Counted from the first letter of the stretch, positions 8,644 to 16,039 are shown. The stretch: DNA of 64,000 nucleotides from Candidatus Formimonas warabiya (GCF_002777255.1 NZ_CP017634.1:2492903-2556902); one strand, 5' to 3'. The notes: generated by a model from the letters alone, not told the origin. A program made the numbers and translations.

Positions 8644-8987
8644 GATTTCGTCATCCTGGCCGGGGCATAGTTCAGTTCCGTTTCCAAGACGTGGTTTACT
8701 TCTCTTAAAGCAGCCTCAACACTGGCTACATCGCCAATAATGACTACAGCCCCGGTAAAACGGTCCAAAAAACCGATTTCCACCTCTGCTGCTTTTGTGG
8801 CAATATCTGCGGCGATAATTGCGGTCTCACCGGGAGTTAAGGTAAGAATACCGATGGCCCCTCGATCCGGCAGACCCATTTTTTCATAAATTTCTTTTAC
8901 CGGGTGGGCGATGACATGAGCAAGGGTCACCTGTTTACCAGGTACATACTCCTGAATCAATCGCTGCTTTTTTCCCAACTCTTCCAT
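8640..8987 (-). CDS. eutS: EutS, circularly permuted BMC shell protein
   Basis: The 115-residue product matches EutS nearly end to end: [20 protein letters not shown], then [20 protein letters not shown] and [16 protein letters not shown]. EutS forms a bent hexamer that helps shape the shell. It is the first full-size gene of the operon running to pduT. Its ATG overlaps the stop of a 27-codon leader ORF (TGATG). A GAGGAG ribosome site at 8999-9004 is 11 bases from the ATG, rather far, which favours coupling with the leader. Confidence 0.93.
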   Translation of the reverse strand: MEELGKKQRLIQEYVPGKQVTLAHVIAHPVKEIYEKMGLPDRGAIGILTLTPGETAIIAADIATKAAEVEIGFLDRFTGAVVIIGDVASVEAALREVNHVLETELNYAPARMTKS

Positions 8988-9070
8988 CAGGCACTCAACT
9001 CCTCATGGCCTTTACCGTGATAAACCATCAGGCCACCTATTGTTTCAGACACGTTTCTCTGATGGTTCAC
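8987..9070 (-). CDS. 27-codon leader ORF upstream of eutS
   Basis: A small ORF starts with GTG at 9068-9070 and ends with a TGA that overlaps the eutS ATG. It reads [20 protein letters not shown] and continues GHEELSA. Its ribosome site, GGAGGTGATC at 9072-9081, is complementary to ten bases of the 16S 3' end, the best in the locus, six bases from the GTG. Translation is therefore likely. No family is recognised. It overlaps two mutually exclusive hairpins, so a leader-peptide role in controlling eutS is possible; a short functional peptide is the alternative. Confidence 0.45.
   Translation of the reverse strand: MNHQRNVSETIGGLMVYHGKGHEELSA
9006..9066 (-). promoter_or_regulatory. Competing hairpins in the eutS leader
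   Basis: In the minus-strand transcript ACCATCAG (9059-9066) can pair with CTGATGGT (9024-9031), extended by flanking GTGA/TCAC. Alternatively TGGCCT (9030-9035) can pair with AGGCCA (9006-9011), whose 3' arm lies next to the eutS ribosome site. The two stems share bases 9030-9031 and cannot form together. Both lie inside the leader ORF, so ribosome movement could choose between them. Function is inferred only. Confidence 0.4.
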
Positions 9071-9125
9071 TGATCACCTCCCAGCTACAATCCTTATTTA
9101 AAGCCGGTAAAGACTTTAATTTTTC

Positions 9126-9153
9126 TTGTCGCTTTTTGTCCAATTTGTCGCAA
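9126..9153 (+). repeat. Tandem TTGTCS motif near the eutS transcription start
   Basis: TTGTCG (9126), TTGTCC (9136) and TTGTCG (9145) are spaced 9-10 bp apart, about one helical turn. The stretch TTGTCCAATTTGTCGCAA (9136-9153) recurs with one mismatch on the other strand at 17711-17728, just downstream of the eutH promoter. This suggests a binding site for a shared regulator; none can be named. Confidence 0.4.
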
Positions 9154-9163
9154 ATAGATATTG

Positions 9164-9180
9164 TAGCAAGAATCATGCCA
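9164..9180 (-). promoter_or_regulatory. Sigma-54 (-24/-12) promoter for the eutS operon
   Basis: On the minus strand the sequence is TGGCATGATTCTTGCTA. GG and GC are separated by exactly ten bases, as sigma-54 promoters require, and it agrees with TGGCAC-N5-TTGCW at all but one position. The start would fall near 9152, about 80 bases before the leader ORF. A near-identical site precedes eutM (15945-15961). Confidence 0.75.
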
Positions 9181-9243
9181 TCAAAGACGCTCTCCTGAAC
9201 ATCAGCCAGAGCAGGCCGGGAAGTAAAATTAGCGTCGGCCCAT

Positions 9244-9269
9244 AAGTCATTTCTGACTTAATTAAGTCA
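9244..9269. promoter_or_regulatory. Upstream activating sequence AAGTCA-N4-TGACTT-N4-AAGTCA
   Basis: Three alternating half-sites: AAGTCA 9244-9249, TGACTT 9254-9259 and AAGTCA 9264-9269, each separated by four bases. The nearest edge is 65 bp upstream of the -24 GG. The same AAGTCA-N4-TGACTT pair is found 64 bp upstream of the sigma-54 promoter of eutM. This is the placement expected for an enhancer-binding activator. No such activator gene is in the window. Confidence 0.65.
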
Positions 9270-9341
9270 TTGGGGGCATGCCAAAAGTCCTAAAATTAAA
9301 TTGGGAGCATATGAGGGAAAGAATTTTTTTGATGCCCCTGT

Positions 9342-10223
9342 CTAGATGTCCAAATTTACCCCGGAGGCTTTTTTCTCCAAGACCGCCTTCATCACGCTGG
9401 CCAAATGAGCTCCTGCTTCCGTGGCAGGAGTTCCTCCCTTGTGAATGTTGCTCACGACCGTTCTTTCACTTTCAATCATGCCGATGCGGGGGTTATAGGC
9501 CAAATAAGCGCTTAGGCTCTCGGCCGTACCCAAACCAGGTCTTTCCCCCAATAAAATGATCGCCGCCTTGGGTTTCAATTCCTCGCCTATTACATCCATC
9601 ACGGCCACCCGGCCGTATTTGACGAAAACAGGCGTGCCACTGGCAATGCCCACACTGGCCAAGCCCTGCATAAAGGCAGGAAGGAAATCGGGGATATTGG
9701 CTTCCACAGCTTTGCTGGACAAACCGTCCGAGACGATAATTTGCAAATCCGCACCTTTTTTGCATGCGGTGCGCAGCGTCTCCAGGCTCTCGGCACTCAG
9801 TTTTCTGCCCAGGTCAGGCCTGGTCAAATACTCATCCTTATCCCGGCAGGCGCTCTGCACTTTGACCAGATTGTACTTCTGAATGAATTCTGCCGATACA
9901 TCGTTGAGCACGGCATCCTGGGCCGTGGCATGATCCGCCCGGAAACGCAGCAGGGTTTCCGTCAGCGGCCTGGTTCCCGCGCGCCAAACCCCGATCCGGG
10001 CAGGGGTGGCACTTTTCATTTCTTGATACATCACCCTGTTCACGGGCTGGGGAACCTGTAAATGCTTTTGTAAATCAATGGCGGTCAGGTCGGCCAGCTC
10101 CTCTTTGCTTTCCGTTCCGGCAGTCCCGGAAAAAGATGCCGCGGGCTTTACGGGACCTTTCCCTCTGGCAATTTCATTGAGTACCTGCTCCACAATCATT
10201 TTAATATTATCTTCCATGCTCAT
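9342..10223 (-). CDS. eutC: Ethanolamine ammonia-lyase small subunit (copy 2)
   Basis: A second EutC, 293 residues. The signatures ATPARIGVWRAGTRPLTE, DLGRKLSAESLETL, IIVSDGLSSKAVEANIP, ILLGERPGLGTAESLSAY and SNIHKGGTPATEAG are intact, so it should bind cobalamin. Its N-terminal helix and Pro/Ser-rich linker (about residues 1-50) differ strongly from copy 1, while the core is similar. AGGTGATAAC precedes the ATG. It follows eutB copy 2 by nine bases and ends 272 bases before the leader ORF of eutS. Confidence 0.94.
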   Translation of the reverse strand: MSMEDNIKMIVEQVLNEIARGKGPVKPAASFSGTAGTESKEELADLTAIDLQKHLQVPQPVNRVMYQEMKSATPARIGVWRAGTRPLTETLLRFRADHATAQDAVLNDVSAEFIQKYNLVKVQSACRDKDEYLTRPDLGRKLSAESLETLRTACKKGADLQIIVSDGLSSKAVEANIPDFLPAFMQGLASVGIASGTPVFVKYGRVAVMDVIGEELKPKAAIILLGERPGLGTAESLSAYLAYNPRIGMIESERTVVSNIHKGGTPATEAGAHLASVMKAVLEKKASGVNLDI

Positions 10224-10232
10224 GTTATCACC

Positions 10233-11597
10233 TCACCTCGTAAAAATAGTGGCATCGCCGGCCCGGGAAGTCAGTCTTCCCTCACACATGAGCCCCATTT
10301 TTTCCAGCCATTTTTCGAATTCCGGCAATGGTCTTAATTTCAGCAATTCTCTCAGGGCCGCCACATCATGATAACTTGTGCACTGATAATTCAGCATCAC
10401 ATCGTCACCCATGGGAATGCCCATAAAGTAATTGCATCCGGCGTTGGACAACAAGACCGCCAGGTTTTCAATGTCATTCTGGTCCGCCTTCATGTGGTTG
10501 GTATAACAGGCATCGCATCCCATGGAAATTCCCGTCAGTTTGCCCATGAAATGGTCTTCCAGCCCGGCCCGGATCACCTGACGAGAATCATAGAGATATT
10601 CCGGACCAATGAAACCGACCACGGTATTGACTAAAAAGGGTTTATAATGTCTTGCCAAGCCATAGCATCTTGCTTCCATCGTCACCTGATCCGCCCCGTG
10701 GTGCCCGTCGGAGGACAATTCAGACCCTTGCCCCGTTTCAAAATACATCACGTTGGGTCCGGTGGCCCGGCCTTCTTTTAAACCAAGTTCATAGGCTTCA
10801 TCCAGGATTTGTTTCGTGACCCCGAAAGCTTCGTTTGCCTTTTGACTCCCGGCAATGGACTGGAATAAGCAGTGTACGGGTGCTCCCTTGCTTAAAGCTT
10901 TCATTTGGGTGGTAATATGGGCCAAGACGCAAATCTGGGTGGGTACCTCCCATTCCGTAATGAAGTTATAAATGGTTTCCAGGCTCCGGCACGTGGCGAC
11001 CAAAGAATCGTCTACCGGGTTTAGGCCTACGACAGCATCACCGGTACCATAGGACAACCCCTCTCTGATACTTGCTAAAATACCGTCCACACCATCCGTG
11101 GGGTGGTTCGGCTGCAGCCTGGAGGCAATGGTTCCCGGCTGCCCGATGGTGGTATTGCAATGAGCAGCAACGCGTATTTTGGACGCACCCAGGATCAAAT
11201 CCAGATTGCTCATCAATTTGGCTACCGCTGCCACCATTTCAGAAGTTAATCCCCGGCTGATCCGACGCAAATCGTCTCCCGAAGTTTCAGTTTTCAGAAT
11301 GTATTCCCGGAATTCCCCTACGGACCAGTTCTTAATGGTGCTGTAGATGAACTCGTTCACATCCCCGTCGATGACCCGGGAAACCTCGTCCTCTTCCAGG
11401 GGAACCACCGGATGGTTACGCAAATCCTCTAAAGTGAGTTGAGATAATACGTGTTTGGCCGCAATTCTTTCCGCAGCGCTTCCGGCCGCAATTCCTGCCA
11501 GTGTGTCGCCTGACTTGATTTCGTTGGCTTTGGCCAATACTTCTTTGACATCTTTAAAGGCGTAGGATTGACCAAAAAGCCGGGTTTTCAAAATCAT
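10233..11597 (-). CDS. eutB: Ethanolamine ammonia-lyase large subunit (copy 2)
   Basis: A second full-length EutB of 454 residues, with AHCNTTIGQPGT, GDAVVGLNPVDDS, MYFETGQGSE and CYTNHMKADQND. It is no fragment: start, catalytic core and C-terminus are complete, and it has its own eutC partner. A GGAGG site lies nine bases before the ATG. It sits directly downstream of the APC-type permease. The two sets may differ in substrate preference, regulation or location (inside or outside the shell); the sequence alone does not say which. Confidence 0.95.
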   Translation of the reverse strand: MILKTRLFGQSYAFKDVKEVLAKANEIKSGDTLAGIAAGSAAERIAAKHVLSQLTLEDLRNHPVVPLEEDEVSRVIDGDVNEFIYSTIKNWSVGEFREYILKTETSGDDLRRISRGLTSEMVAAVAKLMSNLDLILGASKIRVAAHCNTTIGQPGTIASRLQPNHPTDGVDGILASIREGLSYGTGDAVVGLNPVDDSLVATCRSLETIYNFITEWEVPTQICVLAHITTQMKALSKGAPVHCLFQSIAGSQKANEAFGVTKQILDEAYELGLKEGRATGPNVMYFETGQGSELSSDGHHGADQVTMEARCYGLARHYKPFLVNTVVGFIGPEYLYDSRQVIRAGLEDHFMGKLTGISMGCDACYTNHMKADQNDIENLAVLLSNAGCNYFMGIPMGDDVMLNYQCTSYHDVAALRELLKLRPLPEFEKWLEKMGLMCEGRLTSRAGDATIFTR

Positions 11598-11709
11598 GCA
11601 CAGAAACCTCCTTCCAAAACATCTAAAAGATATTCCGTATACTTTCTATATTGAGACATTTTCTTTCTTTTGTATATACATTTTACAAAATCAATGCTGA
11701 TATTTTTTT

Positions 11710-11745
11710 AGGGGAAGCTATACCGCTTCCCCTATCAGTATAGCT
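11710..11745. repeat. Strong hairpin with competing stem between permease and eutB2
   Basis: AGGGGAAGC (11710-11718) pairs with GCTTCCCCT (11725-11733) around a six-base loop. An overlapping perfect pair, AGCTATAC (11716-11723) with GTATAGCT (11738-11745), excludes it. In the minus-strand transcript the hairpin is followed by seven A, not U, so it is not a classic terminator. It may be a processing or mRNA-stability element. Confidence 0.5.
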
Positions 11746-11750
11746 AAAAT

Positions 11751-13106
11751 TTATAGTTCATCCAATACTCCAAATTCTTCTTCAAAGGGCCGAATATCCT
11801 TGCGCCCTTCGATGGCATACCAGGCAATGGCAATGGCATAAATCAAGATCACCCATATAATAGCTGTTGTGTTGTACACAATCACGCTGTACAGGCAGAA
11901 TAAGCCCATCACAAAACTGAGTCCGCCAATCAAATAGCCATGAGACACTTTGAAGGGACGTTTTAAGTCCGGCTCTTTTTTCCGGAGTACAAAGAAGCTG
12001 ACCAGGCTGATCAAGTAAAGGGCAACAGCGCCAAACACGGAAATTGTGATCACCATCGATGTTAAACCGGTTAAAACGAAGGCAATCCCGACCAGGCCAG
12101 GCACCAATAAAGCCCAGTGAGGGGTATGGTGTTTTTCATTGACCTGAGCCAAAAACTTAGGCAGGTAACCGGTACGGGCCATGGCATAGGTCTGCCGGGA
12201 ATATCCCACGATAATGCCGTGGAGAGAAGCAATCAGACCGAATAAACCGATAAAGTTGACCAAAAGAACAATGACGCTCTTTTCTCCGAACACCTGGGCT
12301 AAAGCAGCGGGCAGGGGATAATCAACGGCACTGACCAGATTATAGTCGGTAATACCAGCCGTTAAAAACAGGGTGAAACACATCATCACAACCAGGGTAG
12401 CCATACCGCTTAAGAAACCTTTCGGAATGTCTTTCTGGGGATTGAGCATTTCTTCCGCCGCCATGGCGCCCCCTTCAATGGCGAGATAAAACCAGATGGC
12501 AAAAGGTATGGCCGCCATGATTCCCTCAAAGCCATTGGGCAGAACCGGCTCCTGAACCACCAAAGCCCAAGAGAAATGGGGAGCGGCTGCCGCCCAGAAA
12601 ATAGCCAGACCTACTAAAGCAATCACGGTCACGGCCAGCTCAAAGGCAGCGGAAGTTTTCATCCCTAAGAAGTTGATGAAAATGAAAATTAGAAAAGCTG
12701 CTACTGCCGCTACCAGGGTAGGTACCGCGGGAACCATATTATGGATATAACCTCCCACCGCCAAAGCGATAGCCGGAGGGGCAAACATAAATTCAACCAG
12801 ACAACTAACCCCATTCATATAACCCCAGAACGGTCCTAAGGCCCGCCGGGCATAGGCGGAGGGCCCGCCGGCATGGGGAATTGCCGTGGCCAATTCCGAA
12901 TAGCAGAAAATAAAAGTAGCATAAAAAATAATGACAGGAATGGTGGAAATGGCCAAACCGATGGGCCCGCCGGCTCCAAAACCGTAACTCCAACCGAAAT
13001 AGTTCCCCGAGATCACAAGGCCTACCGCCAGAGCCCACAAATGGATGGGTTTTAAAGATCTTTCCAGTTTTACTTCCTGATGGCCAGTGTTTTTTTCTGA
13101 TGCCAT
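11751..13106 (-). CDS. eat: Ethanolamine permease of the APC superfamily (Eat-like)
   Basis: A 451-residue carrier with about twelve hydrophobic segments. The N-terminal LWALAVGLVISGNYFGWSYG and the SELATAIPHAGGPSAYARRALGP stretch (read as SELATAIPHAGG then PSAYARRALGP) match the ethanolamine transporter branch of the APC superfamily. The start is taken at the ATG after a clean AGGAGG at 13106; an upstream extension of 25 codons has no ribosome site and is lysine-rich noise. It lies between the second two-component regulator and eutB2, so it probably imports ethanolamine for this enzyme pair. Other small amines are possible substrates. Confidence 0.85.
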   Translation of the reverse strand: MASEKNTGHQEVKLERSLKPIHLWALAVGLVISGNYFGWSYGFGAGGPIGLAISTIPVIIFYATFIFCYSELATAIPHAGGPSAYARRALGPFWGYMNGVSCLVEFMFAPPAIALAVGGYIHNMVPAVPTLVAAVAAFLIFIFINFLGMKTSAAFELAVTVIALVGLAIFWAAAAPHFSWALVVQEPVLPNGFEGIMAAIPFAIWFYLAIEGGAMAAEEMLNPQKDIPKGFLSGMATLVVMMCFTLFLTAGITDYNLVSAVDYPLPAALAQVFGEKSVIVLLVNFIGLFGLIASLHGIIVGYSRQTYAMARTGYLPKFLAQVNEKHHTPHWALLVPGLVGIAFVLTGLTSMVITISVFGAVALYLISLVSFFVLRKKEPDLKRPFKVSHGYLIGGLSFVMGLFCLYSVIVYNTTAIIWVILIYAIAIAWYAIEGRKDIRPFEEEFGVLDEL

Positions 13107-13182
13107 GAAATTCTCCTCCTTTTTTTTACTTTTTGAAAAAGGATCACACAATTTTAGTCTTATTTTTCCCCCCTTTAACAAA

Positions 13183-13237
13183 ACAAAAAGAGCCCTCCTT
13201 TTCCGTGAAAACGGAAAAGTTGAGGGCTCTTTTGCCC
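13183..13237 (-). terminator. Rho-independent terminator / attenuator before the permease
   Basis: AGAGCCCTC (13189-13197) and GAGGGCTCT (13222-13230) form a long stem with an inner TTTTCCGT/ACGGAAAA stem; on the minus strand it is followed by CTTTTTGTTTTG. It ends the regulator transcript and lies in the leader of the permease. A small hairpin, GGGC-AAAAGA-GCCC, overlaps its 5' arm and would block it. Confidence 0.8.
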
Positions 13238-13254
13238 AGTATTTCTTTTAAAAA

Positions 13255-13283
13255 ACAGTATCTATATTTCGTCATTTCGTCAA
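13255..13283 (-). promoter_or_regulatory. Possible sigma-A promoter for the permease-eutB2-eutC2 genes
   Basis: TTGACG (13278-13283) and TACTGT (13255-13260) are separated by 17 bases on the minus strand. Transcription would begin just ahead of the hairpin at 13183-13237. The -10 is weak. The direct repeat GACGAAAT-GACGAAAT covers the -35 and spacer. Confidence 0.4.
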
Positions 13284-13331
13284 AAAAATGAAAAACCCTT
13301 CTCGGCCGCTAAAAAATTAATGGCATTTCTG

Positions 13332-13919
13332 CTAATGGTGGGGTTCTTCCCGTTTTGTCTCTTTCAGAATCTGGCTGGCCCTTTCCACAAGGGTAATGCG
13401 ATACTGCATGGCCTCATGGACCAGCTGCTGATGGGCCTCATAGTCGGAAATATTGTATTGCTTGGCCAAAAGGGCCCGGGCATGTCCAATAATTTTCTGG
13501 CTTTTTAGTTTGGTCTGGGTATCTTTTAGTTCCTTCTGAACGCTCTGCATCTCTTTCCACCGGGCATAAGTCAACTGCACAGCCGGCAGAAGCTCCCGTT
13601 CCGTAATGGGCTTGATCAGGTAACTATAGACGGAGACTTTTTCCGCCCGGTTGATAAAATTTTGTTGGCTGTACGCAGTTAATAAAATGACCGGAATGTT
13701 CATGGCGTGCAAAATCTTTGCTACTTCCAACCCGTCTAACCCGGGCATCTTGATGTCCAAAATAGCCAGATCGGGCATTAACTGCTTGGCCAGGTCTACC
13801 GCCTTATTTCCGTTGTTGGCCTCGCCGCAGACAAAATAGCCTGCCCCTTCCAGCATTTCCTTTAAATCCAGCCTGGTTAAGGGTTCATCTTCCGCAATGA
13901 GGATCGATAGTTTCCCCAT
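13332..13919 (-). CDS. eutV: EutV-type response regulator with ANTAR RNA-binding domain (pair 2)
   Basis: 195 residues. The receiver domain (1-120) has the acidic pair E10-D11, phosphoacceptor D55, T81 and K103. A coiled linker (about 120-140) leads into an ANTAR domain (about 140-190, IIGHARALLAKQYNISDYEAHQQL). ANTAR regulators bind paired hairpins in nascent RNA and prevent terminator formation; EutV does this for ethanolamine genes in Enterococcus. The ATG overlaps the stop of the kinase gene by one base (TAATG). The natural targets are eut leaders such as that at 17610-17693. Confidence 0.9.
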   Translation of the reverse strand: MGKLSILIAEDEPLTRLDLKEMLEGAGYFVCGEANNGNKAVDLAKQLMPDLAILDIKMPGLDGLEVAKILHAMNIPVILLTAYSQQNFINRAEKVSVYSYLIKPITERELLPAVQLTYARWKEMQSVQKELKDTQTKLKSQKIIGHARALLAKQYNISDYEAHQQLVHEAMQYRITLVERASQILKETKREEPHH

Positions 13920-15346
13920 TATTCTCCCTCCCGACTATGCCTGGTAAAACAAACCATCGCCCTGGTCATACCGCCTTTCCGCTCTAAGCGGAAAAAGCCG
14001 TCTAATTGCTCTCGCACTAAAGATTCCACAATTTGCAGTCCCAAACCGCTTTTCGGGGCCTCGGGAAATGTTTCATATAAGTCATTGCCGCTGTCGCTTA
14101 CCGTCAGGGTAATTAATCCGTTACTGTCTTTTAAATTGATGTCAATCCTTCCCCTGCCTAAAGAGGCAATCCCATGTTTAATACTGTTGGTAGCCAGTTC
14201 ATTGATCACCAATGCCAGGGGTACCGCCTGCCGGCTGGGCAGTTGAACGGACTGTCCCTTCACAGAAGTTTCAATGTGATCACGGGAAATTCCCGAGCTG
14301 TCAATCAAACAATCCAGAATATGATGGGATAATTCCAGCAAATCAATGGTTTCCCACGTCTGCCGGGCAAAGACTTCATAGACAAAAGCAATGGATAAAA
14401 TACGGTTGATACTGGCAGAAAACTCCGCTTTAACCACATCAGATGTGGACCTGCGCATCTGCAGCCTCAAAAGGGAGGCAATATTTTGCAGATTGTTTTT
14501 CACTCTGTGATGGATTTCCCGGATAATGAGGCTCTTGGCGTTTAATTCCTGTTCTTTTTTCCTTAAGTCGGTGTAGTCATGGACAGAAATAGCGCACCCG
14601 CTCAGTTCCCCTCTTGTCACCAGGGGGTATGATTGAAAATGGTAGCACCGGTCTCCGATGGATAACTCCAGCGTGTTTTTCATCCTTTCCAGCACGTCCT
14701 CCAGAGAGGAACAGTCGGAAATCAGGGCGCAAAAGTCGTTGCCCAAGGCTTCAGAATCACAGTGGGTCTTATAAATTGTGGCGGCAGTTTTATTGGCATA
14801 GGTGATCCGGCCCTGCCGGTTCAAGACAAAAATCCCATTCCCCAACCAATCTTCAAAAGTAGACTCCGTCATGGACAAATACATAAGGGTGCTGCTCAAC
14901 TGCTCGGCGGTATGGCTTAAAAATTCCACTCTTTCCTCCTGCTGCAGTTCTTTGGAAATATCTCTTTCCATGATCAGAACCCCAATTACCTTTTGTGCCG
15001 TGTTGGTAATAGGCACCACAGTTTGGGCAATAGGAACCCCTTCTTGACTGACCCCTCTGATATCCCGGGTGGTTTCACCGGTTTTCAAAGTCCGGTAAAC
15101 GGCCGGTTCATTGGTGGAATAAGCCAGTTCACCTACCACGCTGGCGGAATAGGCCGATTTTTCCTTGGGCCTGGCCCAGGCTAAAACAATAGAGTCCGTC
15201 CAGTTTCTCGTCAGGGCATCGATGAAAATATCATTGCCGGTTAATTCCGTAATGCTGGGAAGCTGGAGCGCCAATTTTTCCAAAATTTCAATGTCACTAT
15301 CATTTAATGTGGTATATTCCTGGCATAACTGCTGAATAGTGCTCAT
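13919..15346 (-). CDS. eutW: EutW-type sensor histidine kinase (pair 2)
   Basis: 475 residues without membrane segments, so a cytoplasmic sensor. Residues 1-135 resemble the histidine-kinase N-terminal sensor domain seen in EutW; a PAS-like region follows (about 160-265). The HisKA_2 H-box EIHHRVKNNLQ has the phosphoacceptor at H280, and the ATPase domain shows the N-box ELATNSIKH, DSGND and GLGLQIV. Known EutW proteins sense ethanolamine. It lies downstream of eutM, and its start is 194 bases from the eutM stop, with possible attenuator hairpins in the gap. Confidence 0.88.
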   Translation of the reverse strand: MSTIQQLCQEYTTLNDSDIEILEKLALQLPSITELTGNDIFIDALTRNWTDSIVLAWARPKEKSAYSASVVGELAYSTNEPAVYRTLKTGETTRDIRGVSQEGVPIAQTVVPITNTAQKVIGVLIMERDISKELQQEERVEFLSHTAEQLSSTLMYLSMTESTFEDWLGNGIFVLNRQGRITYANKTAATIYKTHCDSEALGNDFCALISDCSSLEDVLERMKNTLELSIGDRCYHFQSYPLVTRGELSGCAISVHDYTDLRKKEQELNAKSLIIREIHHRVKNNLQNIASLLRLQMRRSTSDVVKAEFSASINRILSIAFVYEVFARQTWETIDLLELSHHILDCLIDSSGISRDHIETSVKGQSVQLPSRQAVPLALVINELATNSIKHGIASLGRGRIDINLKDSNGLITLTVSDSGNDLYETFPEAPKSGLGLQIVESLVREQLDGFFRLERKGGMTRAMVCFTRHSREGE

Positions 15347-15380
15347 TGCTCCACCCCCCTAAATTCGATTTCTCCACAAT

Positions 15381-15439
15381 GAAAAAAGCCTGCCTCTCGG
15401 AATATTTTAAGTATTCTTTAAATTATGGCAGTTTCCTGC
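15381..15439 (-). promoter_or_regulatory. Possible attenuator in the leader of the eutW-like gene
   Basis: On the minus strand CTGCC (15427-15431) can pair with GGCAG (15390-15394), which is followed by GCTTTTTTC, with an inner GAATA/TATTC stem. A small hairpin, GCAG-GAAA-CTGC (15428-15439), uses the same CTGC and would prevent it. The loops are not hexaloops, so this is not a clear ANTAR target. Confidence 0.35.
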
Positions 15440-15498
15440 TTTTTATACCATTATTTCATCCATGCCGCCCTAACGCCACACGCCGCAAAAATTCTTTT

Positions 15499-15530
15499 GG
15501 GGCCTGTCGCTTGTTACGGCTCCAGACCCC
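15499..15530. terminator. Hairpin just after eutM
   Basis: GGGGCCTG (15499-15506) pairs with CAGACCCC (15523-15530), with one G-U pair. On the minus strand it is followed by AAAAGAATTTTTG, and it begins about ten bases after the eutM stop. It probably limits read-through into the kinase gene and protects the eutM message. Confidence 0.5.
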
Positions 15531-15539
15531 TTCTTTTTC

Positions 15540-15836
15540 TTACTCTGTTTTACTAAATTTCTTATAATCGTCAGGAAGGATCATTTCTACATCTTGATGC
15601 GGCCGTGGAATGACATGTACCGAAATAAGCTCTCCCACTCTTTGGGCAGCGGCAGCGCCTGCATCTGTGGCAGCTTTTACCGCACCAACATCGCCGCGTA
15701 CCATTACGGTAACAAGTCCCCCTCCTACATGAACTTTACCAATCAGGTACACATTGGCCGCTTTTACCATGGCATCTGCTGCTTCGATAGAGCCAACAAG
15801 ACCTTTGGTTTCAATCATTCCTAATGCATTCGTCAT
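15540..15836 (-). CDS. eutM: EutM/PduA-type hexameric BMC shell protein
   Basis: A 98-residue single-BMC protein, the main hexameric facet tile of the shell. [20 protein letters not shown] and [20 protein letters not shown] are the canonical BMC pattern, and the C-terminal [10 protein letters not shown] is typical of EutM. TAGGAGGATGATTCA precedes the ATG. It stands alone behind its own sigma-54 promoter with terminator-like hairpins on both sides, which fits the high, separate expression expected of the main shell tile. Confidence 0.95.
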   Translation of the reverse strand: MTNALGMIETKGLVGSIEAADAMVKAANVYLIGKVHVGGGLVTVMVRGDVGAVKAATDAGAAAAQRVGELISVHVIPRPHQDVEMILPDDYKKFSKTE

Positions 15837-15944
15837 TGAATCATCCTCCTATAATTGGTTGTGGGTCTAAACGGAAGGAACACTTCTCAAAAGGCCGGAT
15901 CAAAACGCGGTGTTTCTCTCCAAAACTTCTCCCGATTGATTGTA

Positions 15945-15961
15945 TAGCAAAAACCATGCCA
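15945..15961 (-). promoter_or_regulatory. Sigma-54 (-24/-12) promoter for eutM
   Basis: TGGCATGGTTTTTGCTA on the minus strand, with ten bases between GG and GC. It differs from the eutS promoter only in the spacer. The start would be near 15933, giving a leader of about 100 bases before eutM. Confidence 0.75.
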
Positions 15962-16023
15962 AATTAAAAAATGCTTCTTCCCTAGGATAGCCGGTCCGGC
16001 CTCTCAACCACCACCCAAAATTC

Positions 16024-16039
16024 AAGTCAATTATGACTT
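16024..16039. promoter_or_regulatory. Upstream activating sequence AAGTCA-N4-TGACTT (eutM)
   Basis: AAGTCA (16024-16029) and TGACTT (16034-16039), with a four-base spacer, begin 64 bp upstream of the -24 GG of the eutM promoter. The same motif lies at the same distance ahead of the eutS promoter. Confidence 0.62.

Noticed and set aside
9270-9290. A further -24/-12 promoter at TTTGGCATGCC
   Set aside because: GGCA is present but there is no GC ten bases downstream.
9272-9338. GGGGCAT/ATGCCCC inverted repeat as a terminator after eutC copy 2
   Set aside because: The arms are more than 50 bases apart and no U tract follows; too weak to call.
8988-9341. A cobalamin riboswitch expected upstream of B12-dependent genes
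   Set aside because: No B12-box-like core was found in this gap, nor at 15837-16289 or 17496-17795; sigma-54 and ANTAR elements account for the structure seen.
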